This document shows positions 25,365 through 38,106 of a stretch of 64,000 nt of DNA, piece after piece (the stretch's first letter is position 1; the number at the start of each line of letters is the position of its first letter). The notes beneath the pieces were generated by a model, which did no database searches, was not told where the DNA came from, and saw only the letters and a list, made by a program, of their open reading frames with translations. Made by a program: the position numbers and the translations under genes. This stretch comes from Isoperla grammatica (lineage: Eukaryota; Arthropoda; Insecta; Plecoptera; Perlodidae): assembly GCA_945910005.1 (NCBI GenBank), contig OX246748.1, positions 16,161,368 through 16,225,367 on the forward strand, given 5' to 3'.

Positions 25365-25640
25365 TAAGGGTCGATTTACACACTTACTTCACATTAAAGT
25401 TGAATCAAGCCAAAAGTGTTATAGCGTTCACACAACTTCCTAAGATTTAAGAAAACCATAGCAACGTTAGCTCTTATACCTAAAATTCTTAGCCCAGCCA
25501 ATAAAAAGTGACGTTTTATAAATACGGCCAATGGTATCGATCCTCAGTAAAACAGTTAAGAAAATACGTGTCTAGGAACAAAATATTACATCCTAAATCT
25601 TTGACGAGAATGTAAACCGATCTAAAGTGTACACAATTTC
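25365..25640. mobile_element. Possible TIR element, about 270 bp
   Basis: The left end ttaagggtcgatttacac is an imperfect inverted repeat of the right end tgtaaaccgatctaaag. Only one copy was seen and the repeats are short, so this is tentative. Confidence 0.35.
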
Positions 25641-25993
25641 TACTATTCAACATACAAGAAAAATATATCCAGGTTTTGTATGAGTTGTGGTGTTGATGGT
25701 GGGGGAGGAGCGGGATGTGTTGTATCTATACATATAGTTCTCCATCACGCGTCATTTCATTTACTTTTACATGGAAAATTCGTCAGATACCTTATCCGAA
25801 GGCGATATATTGGGGGATATATTTTATTGGTCGGCGATACTGATTACCTACACAATGATTGCGAATAATGTCATTGAACATGATACGAGTAACCAACAAG
25901 ATCCACTTTCATAAAACCTCGAACATCGAGTTTAGTTAGATTTTCTCCTAACAAACACCGCCTGCCAGTTGCCCATCAGCTACCATTCGCTAT

Positions 25994-26179
25994 CTCAAGG
26001 ACGAATTATCAAAACGCCACTATCTAACATAGCGGCTACAAAGAGTACTTGTGGTGGTTCTTGTTTAAAAACAAGTACAATGTCGTCCAATCCGCACAAA
26101 GCTATAGACGAGCGTGCTACGTCAGTACTCTTTGGCTCTAGGGACGCGTTTTACCGCTAGAAGCGTAGCTAAGCTCTGC
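25994..26179 (+). repeat. Interspersed repeat P, copy 1 (about 186 bp)
   Basis: Matches 57873-58061 on the other strand along nearly its whole length, including ggctacaaagagtacttgtg, tcagtactctttggctctag and gcgtagctaagctctgc. An open frame of 63 codons over this copy is not preserved as a gene in the other copy. The class of the element is unknown. Confidence 0.75.
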
Positions 26180-29100
26180 TTCAACGTGAACGTCTAGTTT
26201 GTACATGACATTAAGACGCAGTTCCTATTTTTATTTTTTTTTTAACATTTAACATTTCCTTATAAAGAAATCACGCAAACTAAGATGAAGATTATTTTAT
26301 CTTGAACATTTAACTATTTCCTTATATATAAAACACGCAAACTAAGATATCGCCTTTAGAGTTGTTTGCTTTTCCCGCATAACCACATGACAGCGTTATT
26401 AACAGCAAAATGAACTTAACTAGACGTTGTAAGATAAAGAAAAAATTACCACACGCGCTGCGGGCGCCATCTATCAAGATCTCATTACTCAGACAGCGAC
26501 AGGAAGTGGAACTAACACAGTGAAGATAACAAATGGACCCTCACACGGAATTACGTCAAATGTTCTTACAATCTCGACTAGCGGGCACAAAAACGGACGG
26601 AGGGATTTCCTCTTCTTATTCTTCTTCATAAAGACGTTTTCGTAGACCCCGGGGATAAAATCGAGAACAAAAGACCACGGAGGGACGGAAGTGTTTCAAA
26701 GGATATTCAAAAATGTGGAATTGAAGTCGGCTAATTAACAAAGAGAGAGAATGGGGAAAACAAGAAAAATGAACCAGTCAAGGTTTGAGATAAAAAATGC
26801 GAGATTTGTTTTTGCTCTCTTTCAATAATTACAGCCTAGATATTCATTACGATGCACCGAAAGATCCACAACTTTACTTTGAGTATTCTGTGTTTTTATC
26901 TTTACTTTCTTCATTTTAATTGAGTGACTTGAAGGACTAATAAACATAAACTATTTTTATGGGGGGATAAATCAAACACGACACCCCAGTTTACACCCGA
27001 AGATCTTTGTGGAGTCCTAGAGTGATGAATATAAGAACGTGTTTTTATTAACGTTACACAGAAAACGGGGTAATATATGACTACTTATCCTGACAACCCT
27101 CGGTTATAAAGAGAATAGTGGATATGAGATATTAACTTGGGAAAGCGGAATAATTTGATTGTTAACACTAAACACTAAACAGCAGTTAATTAATTACAAA
27201 TTAGACAAAAATTAAGATGGTAATGGCAACAATCTTGCAAGTGATGTCTTAACTGTCCCATTTGTAGACAATTAACTTCTGTTTATTATAAAGTTACTCC
27301 GCTTTCCCGAGTTCACTCTGTCTTTCTTCCTTTCTTTAATTATTTGTTGATGTATTTATTTAACGTCGTCATATTCAGTTACAAAACTGATTTTAAAAGG
27401 AAGACAATAAATAGAATCATTTGTACGTCGTTGCCATGGAGCTTCATAACACTGACTTTGGAACTAAGTCCTTTTTCAAGACAGATTTCCGAGTTCTGAT
27501 AGATGTTGAAACAACAACCATAACAAGTAATAATTAATACCGATCTCTGGGACCTTAGCGTTGTTTTTTAATAATGGTGATATTTCCATGCTTGATCAAA
27601 AATCAGTCGACCTTAATGTTTAAAGATTATAATGGCATAACACGTTGTGATTATGTTAATGGTGTTGAAAGTAATTGACTGACGTATACTTGTCTGCCAT
27701 AGAATGAGGTACACTAATGTCTACCTTGTAGATTCACTCATCATTTGAGCTATATTTTCTCTTTGGATTGAGTTCTTTCACGCTACTGCTGTCTGTGGTG
27801 GCTACTTTACATCGCTCTTCGTGTGTTATTAGAAGTGCTATTTACCATTCTCAATAATTTGTTAATCAGGTTGTAATGAATTGGACCGACACAAAATAAT
27901 CAGACGAATTTGTTTACCTAAGGGAATGGCTCAGTGGGTCTGATTTCCCAACCGCCATAGATACATGTTGTGTTCAACATGTAAACGTGACGTTCCATGT
28001 TTACCAAGTATTATAGCTAATATTAGAGTGTTCTTCCTAAAATACACAAATCCTCTCTCTACACATGCATGTTATCCAATGTAAGCTAATTGTAATTTAT
28101 ATACTGATAGTATGTCATTACGAAATTGATTAACGAGGGAATATATAACCTATGGAAGGTATTTTGTACAAATTTTGAAAAGTTTAAAAATATATGTTTT
28201 GCAACGAGTTTTTACTGTTGATTTTTACAGATTAATGCCCGTCCATTAAAATCACTTTACTGATGCATATATGTATGATTATAAATAATAACATCAGTTT
28301 CAAGATTTACCAGTATAATGTTTTTAATTTAATAACTGTAATGGAATGTAATAATCCTAAGCTTGTATGTTTTTCATTTTATATTATTTCTATACCACAA
28401 GTAACCTTGTCGTGTGCAATTTAATTTTGCATTAGCTGATTGTTATTGTATAGAACGGTATGTTACCTATTAGTTTTGTAATAAAACCTGTTGTTTATTG
28501 GTTCAGGTATTTTCCACTGTATGAAAATATACATAATGTCTGTATCCCACATGTAAAAAAGGAAAAATTTAAGAAAAAAAATAGGTGTAATAATAAAATA
28601 GAAATTTTGAATTTATACATTATGAATGATGATTTTTATTGGTATATAATATTTCAATAATCATAACGATAAGATGAGACTATGACGGATGATTATTTAA
28701 GACGATAACAAGCATCTTGCTGAGGACGGGTGTGAAGTATACACAAATCAATCGGTCCGATATCCACATAAATAAATAACGCCATCTTTGCTACCCCACT
28801 GGAAACTACACACACAACGATCAATCTCGGTTTAACTGAACGCGCTCGGGGTCAAGACGCCATGTTTTATTTGCGACGTTGCCATGTTTTATGCGACGTT
28901 GCTCGACGAAAACTTCTGTAGGCCGAGTGACACTTTGTCACCACCTGTCGAAGTGAGACTCGAATCGCCACCATTTTGTGTCGCGGATGATTGATGAAGG
29001 GCTTAGGGTGGCAGCCCTGTGTGGGCAGTCAGATCCCTGGGGTGGTACGCCTGTCCCAATAGGACCGTTTAGTATACTACGTTCAAACACAGACAGGTTA

Positions 29101-29637
29101 CTAGGCGTTCTTTTCTTGAAGGGAGTTTTGTTATAATATGTCTCCGCTTCAAAGATACCAAAGTCTTAATGTGTTTGTGTATAATATCTAATTACAATAG
29201 AGTTCTTACATTAATGAAAAATAATAAAAATAAAATGTGTAAAAGTGTACAAATTCTATATTATATTGAAAGTGCTTTATTTATTATAATCAATTTCAAT
29301 TATGTTTTTTACCTGGAATTTTGTTAAACAGAGGCACAAAAAAACTGCGTGTGGATTTAAAGAATGCAAAAGAATTAAACAATGTAGCAACAAGAATGTA
29401 TTGAAGAAGTAACTCGGAACGAAATGTTAATTTGTCTATAGCTTATACAGTATGTAATTATAAATTTAATATTTCTGTATAAATCATGTAAATACACAAG
29501 ATATGAGAAATGTGAAACAACAAAATTTTTAAAGTAAACAATTTCCTGATGGTTAACGAAGGCAGATAAAGAAGTGCGTAGAAAAATAGAAAAATAGACA
29601 AAAAAAATATTGAGAAAACAAACAATCCTACCAAAGG
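26180..29637. other. Non-coding; one local duplication
   Basis: A roughly 60-bp stretch containing catttccttatataaa-like sequence and cacgcaaactaagat is repeated near 26245-26300 and 26305-26352. The GC-rich patch at 28850-29070 holds a local duplication of gccatgttttat...gcgacgttgc. No gene recognised in 3.4 kb. Confidence 0.5.
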
Positions 29638-29768
29638 CTCAATCTAAGCAGGTTTAAGTTAGGAATCCTTTTAATACTGCCTTTAATATCAAAAGGGTGT
29701 TGACAAATGCAAATGCGCACAATATGATTCTTATTTTGTCTGGAAGCAGATATTATTAATCCAATCTT
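29638..29768 (+). repeat. Interspersed repeat Q, copy 1
   Basis: About 130 bp are the inverted counterpart of 33478-33602, sharing caatatgattcttattttgt, ggaagcagatattattaatc and ccttttaatactg. The two copies are 3.7 kb apart and face opposite directions. Confidence 0.75.
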
Positions 29769-29798
29769 ATTCTTTGTTTTTCACACGGCAAACAGTGC

Positions 29799-30350
29799 AT
29801 CAAGTGGGAGTGAAGGGCGTATAGAGTAGCAGACCTGGGGGGAGAGCTACTATTGTGAAGAATGGAGGAGAAACTATGTAACAGAGGGGCACCAAGTGGG
29901 AGTAAAGGGCGTATAGAGGAGCAGACCTGGGGGGAGAGCTACTATTGTGAAGAATGGAGTAGAAACTATGTTACAGAGGGGCACCAAGTGGGAGTAAAGG
30001 GCGTATAGAGGAGCAGACCTGGGGGAAGAGCTATTATTGTGAAGAATGGAGGAGAAACTATGTTACAGAGGGGCACCAAGTGGGAGTGAAGGGTGTATAG
30101 AGGAGCAGACCTGGGGGGAGAGCTATTATTGTGAAGAATGGAGGAGAAACTATGTAACAGAGGGGCACCAAGTGGGAGTGAAGGGCGTATAGAGGAGCAG
30201 ACCTGGGGGAAGAGCTATTATTGTGAAGAATGGAGGAGAAACTATGTTACAGAGGGGCACCAAGTGGGAGTGAAGGGCGTATAGAGGAGCAGACCTGGGA
30301 GAAGAGCTATTATTGTGAAGAATGGAGGTGAAACTATGTTACAGAGGGGC
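29799..30350. repeat. 92-bp minisatellite, six copies
   Basis: caagtgggagtgaagggcgt recurs at an exact 92-bp period (29799, 29891, 29983, 30075, 30167, 30259). Copies are very similar (ggagag versus gaagag variants), which suggests recent amplification. It starts 30 bases beyond repeat Q. Confidence 0.95.
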
Positions 30351-31345
30351 GATATCAGTCGCAATTACTACTCCGCGGCGAAACATACAGTGGACAAAAT
30401 GTCGCCGCTACGTGAATTGTGCGATTTTGAAAAGGATAGTTGTCTTTAAGGGGCGATTCTGTTCCTTCACTTCAGACCGTGAATGATAGGCAGTTGCACC
30501 AGACTTTGTTAATGGGGAATATGCATCAATTTTGTTTAGCATTTTACTAGATTAGGATTAACTTCCTGAATACAAAAATATTTTATTTCGATGACATAGA
30601 ATAAAGTTTCATTTATAAAATCGAGCTGAAAGTTTCACACATATTTATGGCGGGAAAAACGGGGCATACGTCACTTTCCCTGTATCAGCAATCAACCAAT
30701 CATAAAATGATAAATAAAATAACGCTTATTTGGAAATGATCATATCCAAAATCATATAAAATCGAATTAATGTCTAGCACGCCTAGTAATTAATTTTGAA
30801 GACCAACTACTATAAAAAGAATAAAACCAAACCTATTTTGATAGAATATCAGTAAATATTGGGTGTTGTTATTCATATAAAGCAGACTTGACAACGGCTT
30901 GAGTCAAAATTTTGACAAGGTTAGATGATGACCTTGAAAATTTGATTGTTTCGTCTAGGAAGCGGAGGCAAAGTCCAAGGAGGTTATATGCAAAGTCATT
31001 CATATAAGCAGTGATTTTGAAGGATTGTGACGTCACATACCGTTTAAAAATAATAGTGCGGGAAACAGATCATCAAAATCTTTGAACATGTATAGAAGTA
31101 TAATGAGTTAATTTTAAAACTTTTAAATTAGGTTTGTGATGTCTTTAGATGAATAACAATATATTCCACGTACTTTTAGAGCTGTAGAAAACTCATGCAC
31201 ATTCCCTTTTTATTTTTCTCATAAATGCACATCTCCTTGTTTACAATTACAACTACAAAACAGAAGAACATTCGTAAGAAAGAGAATTAATTTTTTCTCT
31301 GGGACGACACGTTTTGGTTTAATTTTTTACAATTTTAAATAAAAT
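30351..31345. other. Non-coding, nothing recognised
   Basis: AT-rich. No open frames or elements of note. Confidence 0.5.
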
Positions 31346-32001
31346 GAAAATTCACATTTAGAGTCTACCCACTCAGTAACGAAACTGATTTGCAGTGGGG
31401 GACTTTAACTGAAAGCGACTAAACCAACCCTGTAGGCTCCAAACACCATCGACGAGTGAGCGATAGCCAATCAAAGATCGATATTTCAAATACAAAACAT
31501 ATGAATCAGTGATTGGACAGGGCGAACACCTGCGGACAAATGTCAGAATCAACAAAGCTGATTCAGAACAACTTTGAATTTATTGAGTGGACAAGAAGTG
31601 AAGGACAAGAAGTGAAGGCGCGTTCAGACAGAATGACTATGGACTAAGACTAACAATAGAGTGATTAAGCCTTGGGAAAACAACATACTCGGAAACATCC
31701 ATCCCCAAATGTATTTCAACAATGCCAACAATCAAAAATCAATTTTCTTAATCACTCGTTCTTAAACACTAATCACTATAAAAGTTTGTTAACGCTTGGA
31801 CATAAATCGTATACTTCAACCCTGTTAAACCTTAAATCGTTAGTCTTAAACACTAATCGTTAGTCTTAGTCATTTTGTGTGAACCCGCCTTAATTGAACT
31901 GAATCCTTATTATATAAGTTCAAAAAAATTCTGCCCGAACCGGGATTTGAGTCCGGGATCTTCTGCATTTGAAACAGAAACGCATTTTAAAGCCATTTTT
32001 A
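31346..32001 (-). mobile_element. SINE family 1, near-complete copy interrupted by a MITE
   Basis: On the minus strand the tRNA-like head (about 32000-31929, with actcaaatcccggttcgggc) is followed by a segment matching the 60.5-kb copy (aataaggattca). A 277-bp insertion (31615-31891) then interrupts it. The body resumes to its 3' end aaatgtgaattttc at 31346. The copy at 60436-60860 shows the uninterrupted order. Confidence 0.75.
31615..31891. mobile_element. TIR MITE nested in the SINE, 277 bp
   Basis: The left end aaggcgcgttcagacagaat and the reverse complement of the right end (aaggcgggttcacacaaaat) are inverted repeats of about 24 bp, followed by internal cctaaacactaatcg-type repetition. 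The target duplication is unclear (TTA/TCA at best). Its position inside SINE family 1 shows it is younger than that SINE. Confidence 0.7.
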
Positions 32002-32311
32002 CAGTCAGAAATCGTGAGTTCCCCAGTCTTAAGGTCGCTGATGAACGATAATAATTTGCCCCAGTCGGCGACGAAGACGAAGGAGAGTTTTCAGCCGATA
32101 TATTACCACTACGAGACCGTTCTCTTTAAACCGTGTCCTTGCAGCACAGATGATGGATTGGGCGGGTTAGAGTTTTATCGCAGCAACTTTCGCGACGAAG
32201 CCGAGGTTGCCTGCTCTAGTTTAATTAAAATAATCATGTACCAGTGACGCGACACACATTTCATAGTTAGGGCGACATCTTTAAGAATCCCGTTAATAAT
32301 AATCTAACGTA
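32002..32311. other. GC-richer unique stretch; weak ORF
   Basis: Bases 32030-32230 have clearly higher GC than the surroundings and an open plus frame (part of 31969-32247) reading, for example, YYHYETVLFKPCPCSTDDG. I recognise no family. The start of the frame lies in the SINE head, so if coding it would have to be an exon, and no good splice pair stands out. Confidence 0.3.
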
Positions 32312-32523
32312 TAGTTGAGAAACTGTAAGAATGACGGCCCCCTCATTATCCCCACCACTTCTACCGGACCCCCCTCAACTCCGTGACAACCTAACAAAAT
32401 GAAATGCGTAACTGAAAATTAGTTTGTTTCAGTTGTTCAGTTTGTTGTTTCATGGAGTTGAGGGGGGGCGGGTAGCAGTGGTGGGGATAAGGAGGGGGCC
32501 GTCATTCTTACAGTTTCTCAACT
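32312..32523 (+). mobile_element. TIR MITE, about 212 bp (copy 2 of the 14.5-kb family)
   Basis: Left end tagttgagaaactgtaagaa and right end ttcttacagtttctcaact are near-perfect inverted repeats extending through gacggccccctc. The internal middle (gtttgtttcagttgttcag) matches the complement of the other copy. TA precedes the left end; the outermost right bases are mutated (ggg). Confidence 0.8.
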
Positions 32524-33477
32524 GGGTTTATAAAAAGTCACAAGGTTTTGTTATAATCGTATGGAATTGCAAGATTCACAAGGATTTGCATTACTTTTAA
32601 GAATGAGGTATAAGAAATGTTTTGTTATCATCTTATTATGAACTGAATTTGATTGATGAACTAAACTTGATTTTCATCTTATATGAACTGTGTGTTTAAA
32701 CTGATCTGTTAAAAAGAAAGGAAAAATTAAGACACTATTATTATGATTGACTTGTTCCAAGTGACGTTTAATTGCAAGATTAATTAGTCATGTAGAATAC
32801 GGTATTGTAATAAGGAGTTGAACATGTTTCAACTTGCTTGTGACTTTGACTATTGCTATTACAATGAGGAATTTGAGTGAACCATTGTACGTGATCCCTA
32901 TCTTCCAACTCGTCTTATAACTGAAGCATAAACCTTGCGAAGTTTTGTGATCCCGCCATTATGACACATTTTATACAGGAATTAAAATACTATTTTTTAA
33001 TTTCTCAATTCAAATTTCATAAATGCAAAACAATTTCAATTTTATTGTTTACCAAATTACTTTAAAGCGTGATAATTATCTGTATTTTAAATTTATAATA
33101 AATTAAATAAAAAAAATCTCAATCCCGAAGTTAAGTTCGAATGAAATTTTTATAGAAATCTAAAATTGTTTTCACACTTCCATAAATTGGGTACGTGTAC
33201 TTGAATAATCGTCGATTATATAGAGACATAAAACGACAACAAAAATCTATTGTAAGCATAATTTCTAACTGGAACAATGCACAAGTTATGCTGTGAGGTG
33301 CTGTTGCCTCTGAAGGGAGGTCATCTGATTTAACCGTCGTTAAATCTAATGTTATCACCAAGTTTATTAATATAGGTCACCCGTGATATAAAACATTCTC
33401 CTCTCAGCTGGGGATATGTACTCGGGATGTTTTCCCTAAAAACAAGATTTAAGCTATACAAACTCTCTTGAATTAAA
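32524..33477. other. Non-coding, nothing recognised
   Basis: AT-rich; short frames without support. Confidence 0.5.
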
Positions 33478-33602
33478 TTGGATTAATAATATCTGCTTCC
33501 AGACATAATAAGAATCATATTGTGTGCATTTGCATTAATTTTCAACACTCTTTTGATATAAAAGACAGTATTAAAAGAATCTGTAGCTTAGATTTTGACC
33601 AC
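33478..33602 (-). repeat. Interspersed repeat Q, copy 2 (inverted)
   Basis: Reverse-complement match of 29638-29768, beginning ggattaataatatctgcttc. Several substitutions and small indels separate the copies, so this is not a recent local inversion. Confidence 0.75.
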
Positions 33603-33639
33603 AAGATAATAAATAATTATATTTATGTGCCCACTCTAT

Positions 33640-33800
33640 TTCCAGAAAAGCCAGCGCAGTTAGCCGCGGTCGATTAGGTGTTGATCTAGTAAACCGCGGT
33701 CTCTACGTTCCAGGTTCGAATCCTGGCTTGGGCATGGATGTCATGTGACATTATTCCATCCTCATAATCACTTACTCATCGTCTTGATAAGCATTGTTGC
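33640..33800 (+). mobile_element. tRNA-derived SINE (family 3)
   Basis: B box inside a perfect stem (ccaggttcgaatcctgg) preceded by an A-box-like segment (gttagccgcggtcgattagg). The 3' part cttactcatcgtcttgataa is shared with 18766-18860. The acceptor stem is not convincing for a functional tRNA. Confidence 0.6.
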
Positions 33801-34496
33801 AAAAATATTAGACAAACCATAAATATCATCATCGTGTTACTGGGATAAAGTTTTCGATGGTGGACATTGTACTACTTCCAATCTGCTATTGATTCTATGA
33901 CAACCCCAAAGACAGGATTTCCATGAGCCCCCGTGAAACATATACATTGCTTATGCGTCAATTCATAACGATATATTTCATTGAAGTTCAGAAATTAAAA
34001 CACCCCAGCGCGTACCTAGAATAGAAAACATTACTTTCGAACTCTATACCTTCTTTCGATGCGGGGATTAATCCACACGATCATTAGTAAATAATAAATA
34101 TGTTTTGTTATTCCTCGTGATACAGTGAAGCGTTAATTGGAGTTATTAGTATGACTATCGCTGTTGTACGATACACGAAGTAAGATGTAATTCGTTTGCC
34201 CCCCCCCCCCCCCCCCCACCATGATACTCGGCATTACAACCCGTTCTAGCTACAAGTCCCAAGGCAACCCACCTTTTTTCTGATTTTAATCAAGGTAAAT
34301 GGTAGTATTTTCTTTATTCTTTACTTTTATTATTTTCCCATGCCATTATGTGAGATATTCGATTGGCTGGTTAGAATTCGAGACGGGTTGCGGTGGTGCA
34401 AGTGGCTGGAATTCGCAATGAGTTTGCTAGCCCCAGGTATGGTCGAGCCTCGCTTCCATTTCTCAGAGGAGTGGCTCGGTTCTTGCGGTGAGATGA
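33801..34496. other. Non-coding; C homopolymer
   Basis: A C-run of about 19 at 34199-34217. Otherwise nothing recognised. Confidence 0.6.
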
Positions 34497-34830
34497 GCGC
34501 ATTTAGCGCGCGGTCAGCGCGTTTAGCGTAAACCTAGCGATCAGCGCGTTGAGCAATAACCAAGCGATTAGTGCGTTTAGATTGTTTAGCGTAAACCAAG
34601 CGATTAGCGCGTTTAGCGTAAACCTAGCGGTCAGCGCGTTTAGCGTAAACCAAGCGATCAGCGCGTTGAGCAATAACCAAGCGATTAGTGCGTTTAGATT
34701 GTTTAGCGTAAACCAAGCGATTAGCGCGTTTAGCGTAAACCTAGCGGTCAGCGCGTTTAGCGTAAACCAAGCGATCAGCGCGTTTAGCGTAAACCTAGCG
34801 ATTAGCGCGTTCAGAGTGTTTAGAGTGTTC
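34497..34830. repeat. 27-bp minisatellite with higher-order structure
   Basis: Unit gcgtttagcgtaaacctagc plus gatcagc (27 bp), about 12 copies. A variant block containing gcgttgagcaataaccaagc and gattagtgcgtttagattg occurs twice, 117 bp apart. Because 27 is a multiple of 3, both strands stay open (NQAISAFSV-type nonapeptides on plus, LNALIAWFT-type on minus). Two strands open over the same repeat argue for a by-product rather than a protein. Confidence 0.9.
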
Positions 34831-36627
34831 AGAGCTATCTGTACGATGAGCGCACTCAAACGTACGGGGAACACAACCATAAATGTTTTACCATTTTTTT
34901 TGTGCAGTGCCATTTGTGCTAATAGCTTATTAATATTAAAAGGTTATTAACGTGTTAAATATTTAGTAGTGCTCATCTTCAATAAATATAGACTTATATT
35001 CCTACGTATCTCAAAATACGACCAAATTAACGTTATGTTAGCGTTATTATGTTTCCGTAACTTTCATTTTAAACTTTCTCTCTCGGGTTTGGTTATTCTT
35101 ATTTTCACTGTATCCAGTGACACGACATCTCAAAAGCTCTATAACTTTTTTGCTAGCATCTATGTTTCACGTCCTTATAAAAATGACTTTATTTTCAAAC
35201 TACCGCAGCTTAAACTGGACAAAAAGAATCGCAAACGTGCTTCGACATCACCGGTAATTCGTACAAGATTATTTCCGCCACAGAAGGAAATTCAAAACCC
35301 GCTTTTCATCTTAGTGAAACATTTCGTTCGTGTGGGGTCAGGAAATCTCTGGCCTCGGTTGGTACATGTGTATATTTCATAGTTTGAGATCGGCCGGGAG
35401 TTCAGGACTAAGATGCAATTTAGCCGATTGCTCCTGTCTAGTTGGTATTCAGCTACCGGTTCGGGGAATTGCCGCTAGAGCTCTCGCTCGAAGCTTCGCC
35501 ATTAACCGACGCTAACTTCCCGAGGGGAATTTACCGCGCACATTACTATTTTTAAAAATACTATGATTTGATTATTGATAGATGTTTTAGAATATTGATT
35601 CTGAAAAATAAACTAAGCACTCACTATACAGCATATGGTTTGAATTTGTCATGTTAATAAACTGTAATTTAGAAAAACTGATCACGGAAATAATGAATGG
35701 TTGTTGAAAAATAATGAAAAAGAGAATGGTATGTTGTGGGTAGGTTGGCATTATATGGATCCGTGAGCTTTATCCCAGTATTAGGGGATGTTTTTTTAGA
35801 TTCCTTTCAAATTCTGGTATATGAGTTAAAAGCGGAAATCCTGTTGCATCCACCAATATTTCACTATGCTGTATAATTAATAAAATTGTTCGTTAAGTGA
35901 CCTACTTTACTGATATTGTCTGAGCTAAAATACTTTTTATCTCATTACTTATTAGCAGTACATTGAAATAGATGTCGTTTGCAGAAATGTTCAGAAAATC
36001 GATGATAAACTCAACATTAATTGAAAGTTTATATTTCTCTATTTTTATTTACTATTTAACTATAAACTGTTATATGCTATTTAACTGTAAACTATTTACT
36101 ATTTCCTTGAACACATCTATCGTCAATTATTACTATTTTGCTTTGAGTTATGCTTTCCTTAATAATAAATATCATCTTTAGTTGCAAAGAAATTAATTAC
36201 TGTCTTATAATTTCATTAAAATATATTTAACATGAGCGCGTAGAGCATCAATTACTTTAGAATGTTTAGTCTCTCTGCCAATTTAAATTCAAAGGGTTTG
36301 TTATAATTCGTCCATTTCTACAAAAGTATGTCATTTTGTTTCTTTGTTGATGAGTTTTATAAGTAGAAAGAAAAATAAATTAATTACGGAACAATAGTAT
36401 CAAATGAGTGAACACAGAACACTTTGGTTGCACGAATGTCTACTTCACAGTAAAGCGTTAGGTTCATATACTAGGACACATCTTTGAATACACCTCAATA
36501 CAGTCCCGGTGCCTTAAGGGTGTTTTATCACAGATGGTCGTCTTAATCATATCCAACCACAGAAGCAAATACATCAATACAATGCGTTTTAGAGTTTATT
36601 ATAGGAGTTTATTTATTTAGTAATAGG
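34831..36627. other. Non-coding; unsupported frames
   Basis: A plus frame at 34969-35382 (137 codons) has no recognisable motif, and low-GC flanks surround it. A GC-richer patch at 35370-35530 has no partner in the window. I do not call genes here. Confidence 0.4.
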
Positions 36628-36836
36628 AATTATTAAAACTATACGAAAATAATTTGAGATCTATGTAACAATGGGTATTTTCTATTAGTTCCGTTGAATT
36701 ATTGAAACTATATGAAAATAGTTTAAGATCTTTGTATCAATGGGTATTTTCTATTAGTTCCGTTGAATTATTGAAACTATATGAACATAATTTGAGATCT
36801 TTGTATCAATGGGTATTTTTTATTAGTCCTGTTGAA
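36628..36836. repeat. 69-bp tandem triplication
   Basis: aattattgaaactatatgaa followed by atctttgtatcaatgggtat recurs with period 69 (36628, 36697, 36766). Copies 2 and 3 are closer to each other than to copy 1. Confidence 0.9.
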
Positions 36837-38106
36837 CTGTTAAGCGATTCTGTGCAAAATTTCTACCCTTAACAGTTCGATGGTAGGATAACATTTAGCC
36901 AGTTGGTGATGTATTGGTTTAGTTCTTGAAAGGAATAATTCCACAATATGTGATTTGTAACGGAATTTTTCACTTTAATGGAACATATCTGCATGGAAAC
37001 CTTATATGTATAGGAAATAGATTCCCGACTTTTGTCGAATCGAATCGAAATTGAAAATCGAACAGTGATCCAATACTCTCGAACCAAAAACCGGACTAAA
37101 AAAAATAATTTTATTTCGATAATTTTATTTACACACCGTAACGTATTGAGATTTAGATTGATATTGTCTAAGTGCGTCTTAAATATCCGTTATTTGGTAT
37201 AATATGGCTACACCAGTGTCCAACACGGCTAAGGCTTTTCAAGAAACTATTAATTCCTACAGTGACTGTACCCGTGATCTTGCTCTGCGGAAAATGTGTT
37301 GGTAATTTGCTCTCCAACAGACAAGTTCTCATTACGAAGTAAAGAATTCCAGGGCACTCGTACAGTCACGACCAAACACGGTGCACCTTATAAATAATTC
37401 CCTTCATAATGACAGAATTTCAGCACACGTTTTTTTTACAAGGGTGTATCTACGACGTGTATTTATATAAGAGGATCATTTTGAGTTTTGATCCTCTAAG
37501 TAAGATCAATTTGAAAATTGAGACAGTTTGTGTTCTGTTGTCTCAAGTTTGTGTGAGTCTCGACATTCAGCGATGCTCCAACATTGCGCTTCACTTGCGC
37601 GGCTAAGCCCGCCAGCTTACGACCCCTCGTAATAGGAATCGCCTTTGTTTTAACAAGTAATATGAGAACTTTCATGATTGGTACGGGAAAAATAATCTAA
37701 CGAGTTGAATTCTAGTTTGTGTTCTCCGAAGAATATCGCGAGAGATTTCTAGAAAATGTTAAAAGAGGGGTTTAGTTTTCAGATATGAGCGTCTGTATTC
37801 CATGCATTCAAATTGGTCGTTATTCGATTCCGAATTGTTTGGCCGTACAGATTCGTTTAAAGGATAAATATTGGATAATTGGATGGAATAATAACTGTAT
37901 TTTGTTTCTGGGTAAAAACCCAAACTTAAAAAATGTTTTTTTAATACAGTATCATTACTTGAAATAATGAGTCCAATCGTTGAGTGTAGGATACAATGAA
38001 AACAAATCTTATCGCACTAGTGTTGATTTAGTTTGTGAGGGTGGGTAAGGGTAGGTATGTGCGTATGTTTTTTTTTTGTGAGGGAGGGGGGAGGGGGGTG
38101 AACTTT
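36837..38106. other. Non-coding; possible small TIR element
   Basis: Around 37259-37375 the ends cagtgactgtacccgtg and cgagtgtacagtcacg-like form a short imperfect inverted repeat. Only one copy was seen. Otherwise nothing. Confidence 0.35.

Noticed and set aside
34969..35382. 137-codon frame
   Set aside because: Length is possible by chance over 64 kb and six frames; no motif or supporting context.
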